64,000 nt of DNA, taken from Arminella tubonensis (GTDB lineage Bacteria; Pseudomonadota; Alphaproteobacteria; Rhizobiales; Rhizobiaceae). The DNA lies in contig NZ_PCDP01000036.1 in the NCBI RefSeq assembly GCF_003240585.1, positions 124,001 to 188,000 on the forward strand, given 5' to 3'. The notes under the pieces are model-generated. The model had not been told where the DNA came from and made no database searches. It saw nothing but the letters and a program-made list of their open reading frames with translations. The position numbers and the translations under genes were made by a program. This document shows, in pieces, positions 16,262 through 22,272 of the stretch; the stretch's first letter is position 1; every line of letters begins with the position of its first letter.

Positions 16262-16653
16262 GGCTACTCCTCGATACGCATGCCTTGTTGTGGTGGTTGA
16301 ACGACGACGTGAAGCTGGGGAACCATGCGCGTGGTCTTATCGGCGATCCTGAGAACGACGTCCTCGTCAGTGCTGTCTCCCTTTGGGAAATCACCGTGAA
16401 GCTGCGGATTGGCAAACTCGATGCCGATATAGAAGAGATTCTTGCGATCTTGCCGGATCAGGGATTCGATCGGCTGGATATCACGGATGCGCATCTTATC
16501 GCTCTTGCTGCTCTTCCGCTTCATCACCGTGATCCCTTCGATCATCTCCTCATGGCGCAGGCCGTGGCGGAGGGAGCGCATTTCGTTTCGCAGGATCGGA
16601 ATGTCGCGCTCTACGGCATTCCGTTCGTGACGTGCTCGGATCCTGCCGCGTGA
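16258..16653 (+). CDS. PIN-domain toxin, VapC-like ribonuclease (131 aa)
   Basis: This is a PIN-fold endoribonuclease of the type found with Phd-like antitoxins. The acidic active site is visible: D6 in LLLDTHALLWW, E44 in AVSLWEITVK, D92/D95 in HHRDPFDHLLMAQA and D113 in VSQDRN. The length is normal. It starts with GTG at 16258, overlapping the antitoxin stop (GTGA). The preceding gene encodes its antitoxin. Toxins of this family cleave tRNA or rRNA; the target of this one cannot be read from sequence. Confidence 0.85.
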   Translation: MRLLLDTHALLWWLNDDVKLGNHARGLIGDPENDVLVSAVSLWEITVKLRIGKLDADIEEILAILPDQGFDRLDITDAHLIALAALPLHHRDPFDHLLMAQAVAEGAHFVSQDRNVALYGIPFVTCSDPAA

Positions 16654-16688
16654 TCTCCGATGGGCTCGGTTCCGCCGAGGTGGCCGGG

Positions 16689-16714
16689 CCGATCGCTCGG
16701 GGCCGCTCGCTTGC
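16689..16714 (+). repeat. Arm 1 of a 26-base inverted repeat flanking DUF736
   Basis: These 26 bases (CCGATCGCTCGG and following, ending in GCTTGC) are the exact reverse complement of 17600-17625. Similarity stops on both sides, so this is a discrete repeat. The pair brackets the 25-bp palindrome and the DUF736 gene. Confidence 0.7.
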
Positions 16715-17117
16715 AGATGGCGGTGTCCCTGGCGGATGCCAACGCCTCAGACTGCCAGGCGCTGGAAGCGAGTTGCTGAAAGCCCGTATCGATGCGCCCC
16801 GCGAACAGCTTCGTCCGATATTGCCGACCGATCGGCAGACGGTAGTTTGGACGCTGCTAGACCTTGCAGACTGGCGCAAGTGTGATGTTGGCAGGGGGCG
16901 TGCTCATCCGCGTGCAGCAGTTTGGACCAGGCGAGAGCATGGCGGCGATGCGGATGGCCGCGAAGCGCTCACGAGGCGCGTGGCCAATATCCCGCAGCGC
17001 TGGACCGGCCAGCCATGAGGGTTTGTCGCGCCCTTCAGTTGCCCCGAACCATTCCCGTTTTATGTCGCTCGTATAGACGACCGCCTGCTTTTGCGGCCAA
17101 CCCCTAAAGGGGTAAGA

Positions 17118-17198
17118 CTCGGTCAAAATTTTTGCGAAATTCGATTTCAGTTGTTTTCCTCTGGCGGAAAATAGAATTTCGCAAAAATTTTGACCGAG
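17118..17198. repeat. Perfect 25-bp inverted repeat (long hairpin)
   Basis: Arms 17118-17142 (CTCGGTCAAAATTTTTGCGA and onward to GAAATTC) and 17174-17198 are exact reverse complements, with a 31-base interior. The interior has its own small hairpin TTTTCC (17154-17159)/GGAAAA (17166-17171). The A/T-rich arms contrast with the GC-rich surroundings. It could be a single-strand promoter-type structure, a MITE with terminal repeats, or a protein-binding site. It lies 75 bases upstream of DUF736. Confidence 0.75.
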
Positions 17199-17272
17199 CT
17201 GACCGCAGCAGATCGGCCGTCTCTTCGTGCGCCATCGGGAAATGGTCCCGAGCAACCGAAGGAGACACAACC

Positions 17273-17596
17273 ATGGCCACCACGATCGCAACCCTGACGC
17301 AGAAGACCGACGGCATCCTCGAAGGCATCTTCGCCACAATCCGGGTCAACGCCCCGATCGCCATCATCCCGAACGCCAACAAGGCGAGCGAGGAAGCCCC
17401 CGACTACCGCGTCATCCACCGCAAGACCGGCTTCGAGATCGGCGCAGGCTGGAACCGCATCGCCCGCCAGACCGGCGAGGAATACCTCTCGGTGAAGCTG
17501 GAAGCACCCGAGATCGGCGTGATCTTCGGCAACCTCGCTCAGGCCCCCGGCGGCGATCCGAACAAGAAGGTGATCCTCTGGAACAACCCGAACTGA
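17273..17596 (+). CDS. DUF736 protein (107 aa)
   Basis: This is a member of the DUF736 family, small soluble proteins common on rhizobial symbiotic and conjugative plasmids with no established function. Family features are MATTIATLTQKTDGILEGIFATIRVNAPIAIIPN near the start, DYRVIHRKTGFEIGAGWNRIARQTGEEYLSVKLEAPEIGVIFGNLAQAPG in the middle, and KKVILWNNP at the end. The ATG at 17273 follows GAAGGAG (17259-17264). It is bracketed by inverted repeats and followed by a 9-bp hairpin. In other plasmids the family is often close to traG, as here. Confidence 0.85.
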   Translation: MATTIATLTQKTDGILEGIFATIRVNAPIAIIPNANKASEEAPDYRVIHRKTGFEIGAGWNRIARQTGEEYLSVKLEAPEIGVIFGNLAQAPGGDPNKKVILWNNPN

Positions 17597-17599
17597 AAC

Positions 17600-17625
17600 G
17601 CAAGCGAGCGGCCCCGAGCGATCGG
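17600..17625 (-). repeat. Arm 2 of the 26-base inverted repeat
   Basis: It is the exact reverse complement of 16689-16714. It starts four bases after the DUF736 stop codon and overlaps the terminator-like hairpin. Confidence 0.7.
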
Positions 17626-17630
17626 GGCCG
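17609..17630 (+). terminator. 9-bp hairpin after DUF736
   Basis: CGGCCCCGA (17609-17617) pairs with TCGGGGCCG (17622-17630) around a GCGA tetraloop, 12 bases after the DUF736 stop. There is no T-tract. It is a stable transcript end or processing signal. Confidence 0.6.
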
Positions 17631-17670
17631 GCTCTAGCGAGTGAGGCCAGACGGCCGGGAGGATTGCGGG

Positions 17671-17701
17671 ATTGATCGCGGGCATCGAGCCCGCGATCAA
17701 T
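17671..17701. repeat. 13-bp perfect hairpin
   Basis: ATTGATCGCGGGC (17671-17683) pairs with GCCCGCGATCAAT (17689-17701), loop ATCGA. The same ATCGA loop closes the hairpin at 18133-18167. The TCTCTTT tract after it could make it an intrinsic terminator on the + strand. Confidence 0.65.
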
Positions 17702-17939
17702 TCTCTTTGGGTGCCACACGAGACCAAACCCTGTCTGCTCAGAACGCCAAGTCTGCCGTGAGCATCGCGCCGCCTCAAGGACATCGCGGCCCCTCCAATT
17801 TTCAGCCGACGCCCTGAAGGGTGCCGTCAGAAAATCGGTTCCTCCGCTCGCCGCCTCCGGCGGTCGCTGCGCGATCCTTGACCCGGCCCGATCCTCACGA
17901 CCCCGGGCGTCATCTTTCACATTATCCAAGGAGATGACG

Positions 17940-18107
17940 ATGACGTACGAACTCGAAATGCAAGTCGAGGAGCTGCGCGCTGAACTGGGCCACTTCGACC
18001 CGGCCGAGCGCCACCAGATCGCCGCGGAGCTGGAACAAGCGCGCGCCGCACTGAAGGCAGCAATCGCCGCACAGGAGGGCGCAAACGACGCCGAGCCTCC
18101 CCAATGA
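17940..18107 (+). CDS. Small coiled-coil protein (55 aa)
   Basis: A short gene with a good ribosome site (AAGGAG 17928-17933) and ATG at 17940. An in-frame ATG at 17934 touches that site and is unlikely. The protein MTYELEMQVEELRAELGHFD followed by PAERHQIAAELEQARAALKA is a continuous heptad-like helix with E/L/A periodicity, ending in a charged tail. It probably forms a dimeric coiled coil. The codon pattern is consistent with real coding. Function is unknown; it sits between DUF736 and a WGR-domain gene. Confidence 0.6.
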   Translation: MTYELEMQVEELRAELGHFDPAERHQIAAELEQARAALKAAIAAQEGANDAEPPQ

Positions 18108-18132
18108 GGGAGGCGCTTCAGCCGAAGCAGTT

Positions 18133-18167
18133 GGTTCCTCACGCCGGATCGACCGGCGCGAGGAACC
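18133..18167. terminator. Long hairpin between convergent genes
   Basis: GGTTCCTC (18133-18140) and GAGGAACC (18160-18167), with inner CGCCGG/CCGGCG and one mismatch, give a 14-bp stem with an ATCGA loop. It lies between the convergent 17940 and WGR genes, so it may serve as a shared terminator. Confidence 0.6.
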
Positions 18168-18211
18168 CGAAGCTACGCTTCGGCCGGCGATCAAATGAGA
18201 TTATGATGCTG

Positions 18212-18460
18212 TCACTGGGGCACCGTCTTGTATCCCCGCGCTCGTTTCGTCCGTAGGAGGTCGAGAAACATAGCCACAGCCTCCCTTTCCTCGTCGAAGT
18301 GATGTTCGATCGACTGTCCCGACGAACCGATCCGGCCCCATCGTCGGCTCAGGCAGAGAGTGCCGAACAACGTCGGTTCGATCGCGAGCGCGTAGTAACG
18401 CGCCATGTTCCTGGCCGGGTCCGTGCGTTCGATATAGAGCTGGTATGGTTGAACGAGCAT
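18212..18460 (-). CDS. WGR-domain protein (82 aa)
   Basis: The protein is essentially one WGR domain: YQLYIERTDPARNMARYYAL, then FGTLCLSRRWGRIGSSGQSIEHHFDEEREAVAMFLDLLRTKRARGYK, with the signature RRWGRIGS. WGR domains bind nucleic acid ends in PARP-like proteins and recur as solitary proteins on rhizobial plasmids. The start is placed at ATG 18460 (MLVQPYQLY). A TTG at 18523 would add 21 residues of uncertain value. It is one of the two - strand genes of the left block outside the tra cluster. Confidence 0.8.
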   Translation of the reverse strand: MLVQPYQLYIERTDPARNMARYYALAIEPTLFGTLCLSRRWGRIGSSGQSIEHHFDEEREAVAMFLDLLRTKRARGYKTVPQ

Positions 18461-18881
18461 GGCCAAGAATCGCCGATCGGGGAAACCCGGTCCAACGACA
18501 ATTTTGAATCTATCGCCATGCAACGATTCATTTTGCTGATGGAATGATCCTCCGGCAATGAGGCGTAGCCGGGCAAATCGGCTATCGCCGACCGGGCTCT
18601 ACTCGCGCCGTTCCGTCGCTCCCCGAGCCGGCATTGCCGTCTCGGCCTTCGGTGACGATCCCTTTCGCGGGCGCGCCGCAGCCAGATCGACCGGTCGCTG
18701 TGCCGCAGGAAGATACCGTCGCTGGTGCGGCCGGCTGATCGACCGCCGGCCGGATGTAGTTGGCGCTCCAACAACCCGTTCTTGCTTTGATCTCCATTGC
18801 GACCTAGACTCCGTCTGGTCGACAGCATCGCATGTCGACCAGACGGAAGCGTGTGTGCAGTCGATCAGACGAGAGGGCGCG
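18461..18881. other. 420-base gene-poor region with an operator-like repeat
   Basis: No reliable gene. The + strand frame that continues upstream of the 18882 gene has no good start and an arginine-rich, unnatural composition. A 15-bp inverted repeat lies at 18810-18847, with an extra half-site at 18859-18872. Confidence 0.5.
18810..18847. promoter_or_regulatory. 15-bp inverted repeat upstream of the membrane-protein gene
   Basis: Arms TCCGTCTGGTCGACA (18810-18824) and TGTCGACCAGACGGA (18833-18847) are perfect, with spacer GCATCGCA. A third, degenerate half-site GTCGATCAGACG lies at 18860-18871. The cluster ends just before the ribosome site of the 18882 gene, a position suited to an operator or to a hairpin-dependent promoter. 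Confidence 0.6.
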
Positions 18882-19280
18882 ATGAGCGAAATTCAGCCTC
18901 GAACCAGAACCCTTTCACAAGCCACTCGACGCAACCCTGTCCTGCGACTGCTGTGGTTTTTCGCCCGCCTGATCGCCGCGATTGCCGTCGGAAGCGTGCT
19001 CACTGTGTTCTATTGCGCCTGGCATCTTGCGTTCTTCCTGCTTTGCATGTTCCGCCCGGTCGTCAATGTGCTCGTTTTTGGCGGGGTGATCATGCTACCG
19101 CTCTCGCTCGCAGCCTTCATAAAGCCCGAAACGGCGAACGGGATGCCCTTCTGGGCGATCCTCCTGATGGCGGTCGGCTTCATCAGCTTCGCCATGGGCT
19201 ATTCGAAGTTCGTCGAATGGTTCGCGCCGCCGGGCGAGGCCGATCCGTTTGAACGTTACCGTCGGCGCGACTGGCGATAA
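18882..19280 (+). CDS. Small membrane protein of unknown function (132 aa)
   Basis: The start is chosen at ATG 18882 after GAGAGGG (18871-18877). The protein has a basic cytoplasmic head (MSEIQPRTRTLSQATRRNPV). Three or four hydrophobic segments follow: LLWFFARLIAAIAVGSVLTVFY merging into LAFFLLCMF, then VVNVLVFGGVIMLPLSLAAF, and WAILLMAVGFISFAMGY. It ends in a charged tail. No family is recognised. It lies just beyond the 15-bp inverted repeat and before the traG 3' end. A role in surface exclusion or entry is possible but unsupported. Confidence 0.65.
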   Translation: MSEIQPRTRTLSQATRRNPVLRLLWFFARLIAAIAVGSVLTVFYCAWHLAFFLLCMFRPVVNVLVFGGVIMLPLSLAAFIKPETANGMPFWAILLMAVGFISFAMGYSKFVEWFAPPGEADPFERYRRRDWR

Positions 19281-19375
19281 GCTTCAGGCCCGGTGTTGGA
19301 CCCCTCGCTTTAGCGCTTCATGGGGGATAGGGTCTTTCCAATCTGGTGTGACTGCCGTTCGAAGAGGGGAGCAGA

Positions 19376-19621
19376 ATGTCGACTATAGAAAAGGCGCAGA
19401 TTTCGACGACGACCATTCAAGACCAAGTTGGGATCGCGCTGGATGCGTTACAGCGAGGTTTCGACGGACGGATTGTCAACGGCTATGGCGTCTACGTCGA
19501 TCCGTCGAGCCGGCATCGAGATTTACTTGAGGCGCGCAAGGCCATTGAAGTCGCACTTTCGGCGATGACGGCGACGCAGTGGCCGACCGAAGCGCAGTAC
19601 GAAAAGGCCGAGCAAGCCTGA
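19376..19621 (+). CDS. Small soluble protein of unknown function (81 aa)
   Basis: The ATG at 19376 follows GAGGGGAG (19363-19370). The protein contains IQDQVGIALDALQRGFDGRIVNGYGVYVDPSSRHRDLLEARKAIEVALSAMTATQWPTEAQYEKAE. It is mostly helical with a short beta hairpin near VNGYGVYVD. Family not recognised. It is convergent with traG, nine bases away. It is the last + strand gene before the transfer genes. Confidence 0.6.
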   Translation: MSTIEKAQISTTTIQDQVGIALDALQRGFDGRIVNGYGVYVDPSSRHRDLLEARKAIEVALSAMTATQWPTEAQYEKAEQA

Positions 19622-19630
19622 CATCTGAAC

Positions 19631-21544
19631 TCACGGCTTGACGAAACGGTTGACCTTGGCCTCCGCATTCATGTCCTTCCGTCTGAAGTAGATCGCCCTG
19701 CCGCTTCGGATCGGGCTATGTCCCTGCACGACGATGATCTGCTCATCCTTCCTCATCGATTGCGTGATCTCGTGGGGCATGATGAGCGGCCGGCGTTGAA
19801 AGTTGACGCTCTCCGATTTACGCGATGCGCTGTTTTTCGTATCCCAGCCGACGTTGCGCGAACTGCCTTTCACCTCGACGGTCATCTCCCCACATTGCGC
19901 CGAGACGTTGCGCGCCGTCTCCAACGCTTTGATCGCGGCGTAGCTCGCGAACGCGCAGCCGTCGATCCACGAGACCGCGCCGTCTTTTCCAAAATGCCGT
20001 TCCAGCTGACCGACGGACTGGTAGAGGAGCATCATGCTGACGCCGTACTTGCGGCCGCGGTCACGCGCCTCTTCGAGCACGCGCATGTAGCCGAGAAGGT
20101 CCACCTCGTCCAACATGAACAGCGCCCGGCGCTGAAACGCGCCGTCCGCCTCGATCATGGCATTGATGAGAGATCCGACGATGACACGTCCAATCCCCGG
20201 ATAGGAACGCAGGATCGACGCGGGGATATTGAGGAACACGTCTTTTTTGCCGGTGGTGAGATCGCTCGGCTTGAACGTGTTGCCGCAGACGAGGGCCGCG
20301 TAGTTGTCGAGCGACAGCCATTGCGTATCCTTCGACGCGGTCGAATAGACGCCCGAGAACGTCTGCTCGGTCATGTTGACGAAGACGCCCAGCGTTTCGC
20401 TGATGAACTTCGATGCCGAATGTTGCTGAACGTCACGGAGCATCGCGAGCACGGAGGTCTCCGGCTCGGAGACGATCTGCCGGAGACTGCGCAAGTTTCG
20501 TCGACCGGCATATTCCGGCGACAACATCACATGCGCCAGAAGGCCGGTGAGCAGATTGTGCGCCTGAGACTGGAAGTAGGAGCCGGTCGACGATTCGAAG
20601 CGCACGCTTTCCGACAACAGCATGTGGGCGATACCGACGATGTCCTGTTCCTTCTGCTTCGACGTCTCGATGCCATCAAGCACGTTGAAACCCATGATCG
20701 GGTTTGCGGGATCGAGCACCATCACCTCGCGGCCGAGCGCGCGCGTTCGGTGTTCGACCACCATCGGCGCGACCTCGGTCGACGGATCAAGGCAGATCAG
20801 CGGCCCGGTATATCTGAGCGCCGTCGGCAGGACGTTGCTTGTCGTCTTGTACCCACCCGATCCGGCGAAGAAGAGCATATGGGTGGAATCGAAGTCCTGC
20901 TTGTAGGTGAGCAGTGGCGCCTTGCCGCCCTGTCCCCAAGTGGCCGGATCGTTCGGATCGAATGGCAGCTCATGGACGGTTTCCTTGTCGACACGGTAAC
21001 GCTCGCCGACGACAATCTCGCCGTCGTCCGGAAAGAGCCGGCCCGCCGCAGACATGGACAACCAGTCCGCATCCCCGAAGGTGCCGCGCCTGGCGCGCTT
21101 TACCGGTTCGGATACGACGGTCGAGATGCGTGCGGATACCGCCGTCGCCATGAAGCCGACGACAGCGCCGACCACGGCCACCATGTCGATGAACGACAGC
21201 GCCTGGCTCCATGTCACCGCGCCGCTTTCAACGGAAGGTGAAAGCCGGCCGAATTCCCGCAGCGCATAAAAGCCGGCGACGGATAAGAAGCAGATGAGCG
21301 TTGCCATTGCGATCGGTCTTCGCCGATGCAACGGCAGAGCCCAAACGGCCAGAAGTCCCGCCAGCGGTCCAAACAATAGAGCCGGCACGGGTGAGGTTCG
21401 AAGGAACCAGTATTGCGTTTTTCCTGTCATGCCCGCGGCAAGTTCTGGCCAGCGCCAGCCCGCGACATAGACGGCAAAGGCCGTCACTGTGATCGGCACG
21501 AAAGTGAGCAACAGGCTGGAATGCGGCTTTGCCCTCATCGTCAT
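19631..21544 (-). CDS. traG: TraG, VirD4-type coupling ATPase (637 aa)
   Basis: This is the coupling protein of the conjugation system. It brings the relaxase-DNA complex to the type IV secretion channel at the inner membrane. Three or four membrane segments lie in the first 140 residues (LLLTFVPITVTAFAVYVAGW, VPALLFGPLAGLLAVWALPL, MATLICFLSVAGFYAL, VAVVGAVVGFMATAV). Walker A is AGSGGYKTT at about 227-235 and Walker B RALFMLDEVD at about 473-482, followed by the VirD4-type LEEARDRGRKYGVSMMLLYQS. Length is normal for Ti-type TraG. Its ATG overlaps the traD stop (ATGA, 21541-21544), and traC-traD-traG form one operon reading away from oriT. Confidence 0.93.
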   Translation of the reverse strand: MTMRAKPHSSLLLTFVPITVTAFAVYVAGWRWPELAAGMTGKTQYWFLRTSPVPALLFGPLAGLLAVWALPLHRRRPIAMATLICFLSVAGFYALREFGRLSPSVESGAVTWSQALSFIDMVAVVGAVVGFMATAVSARISTVVSEPVKRARRGTFGDADWLSMSAAGRLFPDDGEIVVGERYRVDKETVHELPFDPNDPATWGQGGKAPLLTYKQDFDSTHMLFFAGSGGYKTTSNVLPTALRYTGPLICLDPSTEVAPMVVEHRTRALGREVMVLDPANPIMGFNVLDGIETSKQKEQDIVGIAHMLLSESVRFESSTGSYFQSQAHNLLTGLLAHVMLSPEYAGRRNLRSLRQIVSEPETSVLAMLRDVQQHSASKFISETLGVFVNMTEQTFSGVYSTASKDTQWLSLDNYAALVCGNTFKPSDLTTGKKDVFLNIPASILRSYPGIGRVIVGSLINAMIEADGAFQRRALFMLDEVDLLGYMRVLEEARDRGRKYGVSMMLLYQSVGQLERHFGKDGAVSWIDGCAFASYAAIKALETARNVSAQCGEMTVEVKGSSRNVGWDTKNSASRKSESVNFQRRPLIMPHEITQSMRKDEQIIVVQGHSPIRSGRAIYFRRKDMNAEAKVNRFVKP

Positions 21545-21774
21545 TCTGCCGCCTCGACCATAAGCGGCGTGCCACCATCCAGCGTCGGGACCTTGAAAGC
21601 CTCCTCACCGATGCCCCGAAGCCGCCGATGCTCGAATGAGCTTGGCGCGATCCTCGCGAGCTCCAGCAATCCGCCGAGCAGGAAGGCGCGGTCCGCCTTC
21701 GACAATCCGGCCCGCACGACGATGCCGCCGAGCAGGAATTTTTCGCGCGCCTCCTTTTTCCGGTCAGCTGTCAT
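21541..21774 (-). CDS. traD: TraD, small conjugal transfer protein (77 aa)
   Basis: This is the small TraD protein of the rhizobial/Ti traCDG operon, an accessory DNA-transfer factor not related to the TraD of F. The sequence runs MTADRKKEAREKFLLGGIVV, then RAGLSKADRAFLLGGLLELA, then RIAPSSFEHRRLRGIGEEAF. The repeated LLGG is characteristic. The start is ATG 21774, which overlaps the traC 3' end by 11 bases; a longer frame upstream is the antisense of traC coding sequence. The stop overlaps the traG start. All three genes should be co-translated. Confidence 0.85.
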   Translation of the reverse strand: MTADRKKEAREKFLLGGIVVRAGLSKADRAFLLGGLLELARIAPSSFEHRRLRGIGEEAFKVPTLDGGTPLMVEAAE

Positions 21775-22051
21775 GAGGAACCTCCGTCGTCGCTCCAGGC
21801 CCGCCACCTGGCTGTCCACCCGGCGGAGAAGATGCGCGAGCAGTCCCCTTCTTCTCTGCTTTGCGAAATCGGGCAGCGATCTCTTCGAAGATGCGATCGA
21901 CCTCCTCCTCAGTGATCTCCATTTCGGCCAGTCCCGACTTCGTTGCCGCGCGGGCAAAGCGGTCAGCCGATTTGACTATTAAAGTTTTTCTACGCTCACG
22001 CAGTTTCTCGATTTGTGCGTCAATATCGAGAATTGAAGGTTTTGCAGCCAT
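21764..22051 (-). CDS. traC: TraC, conjugal transfer protein (95 aa)
   Basis: This is TraC of the Ti/rhizobial traCDG operon, likely an oriT-binding accessory of the relaxosome. The first half is a charged helix (ILDIDAQIEKLRERRKTLIVKSADRFARAATKSGL), followed by MEITEEEVDRIFEEIAARFRKAEKKG and a proline/glycine-rich tail. It is the first gene left of oriT, divergent from traA. Its promoter must lie in 22052-22220, where a GCAGAAA/TTTCTGC inverted repeat (22071-22085) and ACTAG/CTAGT (22101-22116) are candidate regulator sites. No canonical TraR box was found there. Confidence 0.85.
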   Translation of the reverse strand: MAAKPSILDIDAQIEKLRERRKTLIVKSADRFARAATKSGLAEMEITEEEVDRIFEEIAARFRKAEKKGTARASSPPGGQPGGGPGATTEVPHDS

Positions 22052-22210
22052 TGTCCGATCCTTTGCAACTGCAGAAAATTTCTGCTTTCCGATTTAACTT
22101 ACTAGAAAAACCTAGTCAAATAAGCTACGCTGCACAAGTCCCTAAATCGTCGATGCCGGAAATTCGGCTTGGGCCGTCTTCTGGAAAAGCGGCATCGGCC
22201 CTTCGGTCCG

Positions 22211-22252
22211 ATTGGTTTGAGGGCGCAATATACGTCGCTGTCGCGACGTGCT
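22211..22252 (-). other. oriT of the RSF1010/Ti (MOBQ) type
   Basis: On the bottom strand an inverted repeat ACGTCGC/GCGACGT (22232-22249, loop 4) is followed by TATTGCG and CCCTC. This is the same order as the RSF1010 oriT (repeat, then AAGTGCG^CCCTC) and as Ti-plasmid oriT. The predicted nick is on the bottom strand between 22224 and 22223. The strand leading 5' from the nick runs toward position 1. It lies between divergent traC and traA, as in Ti plasmids. Confidence 0.85.
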
Positions 22253-22272
22253 TGAAAGGTCTGGAGACGACG

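Larger units (their letters stand above)
16654..17272. other. 620-base gene-free region with inverted repeats
   Basis: No convincing gene. It carries one arm (16689-16714) of a 26-base inverted repeat whose partner lies after DUF736, and a 25-bp perfect inverted repeat (17118-17198) about 75 bases before the DUF736 start. Short frames in 16.6-17.1 kb lack ribosome sites. Confidence 0.55.
17597..17939. other. 340-base region with two strong hairpins, no gene before 17940
   Basis: It contains the DUF736 terminator-like hairpin (17609-17630), which includes arm 2 of the 26-base repeat, and a 13-bp hairpin (17671-17701). The remainder to 17927 shows no gene. The ribosome site AAGGAG (17928-17933) of the small 17940 gene closes it. 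Confidence 0.5.

Noticed and set aside
19718..21241. A 507-codon + strand frame opposite traG
   Set aside because: traG is supported by Walker motifs, membrane segments and operon structure; the opposite frame has no recognisable domains.
22052..22272. A TraR box near the divergent traC/traA promoters
   Set aside because: I looked for an 18-bp palindrome around TGCAGATCTGCA-type sequence and found none. The GCAGAAA/TTTCTGC repeat is different and was only noted as a candidate site.
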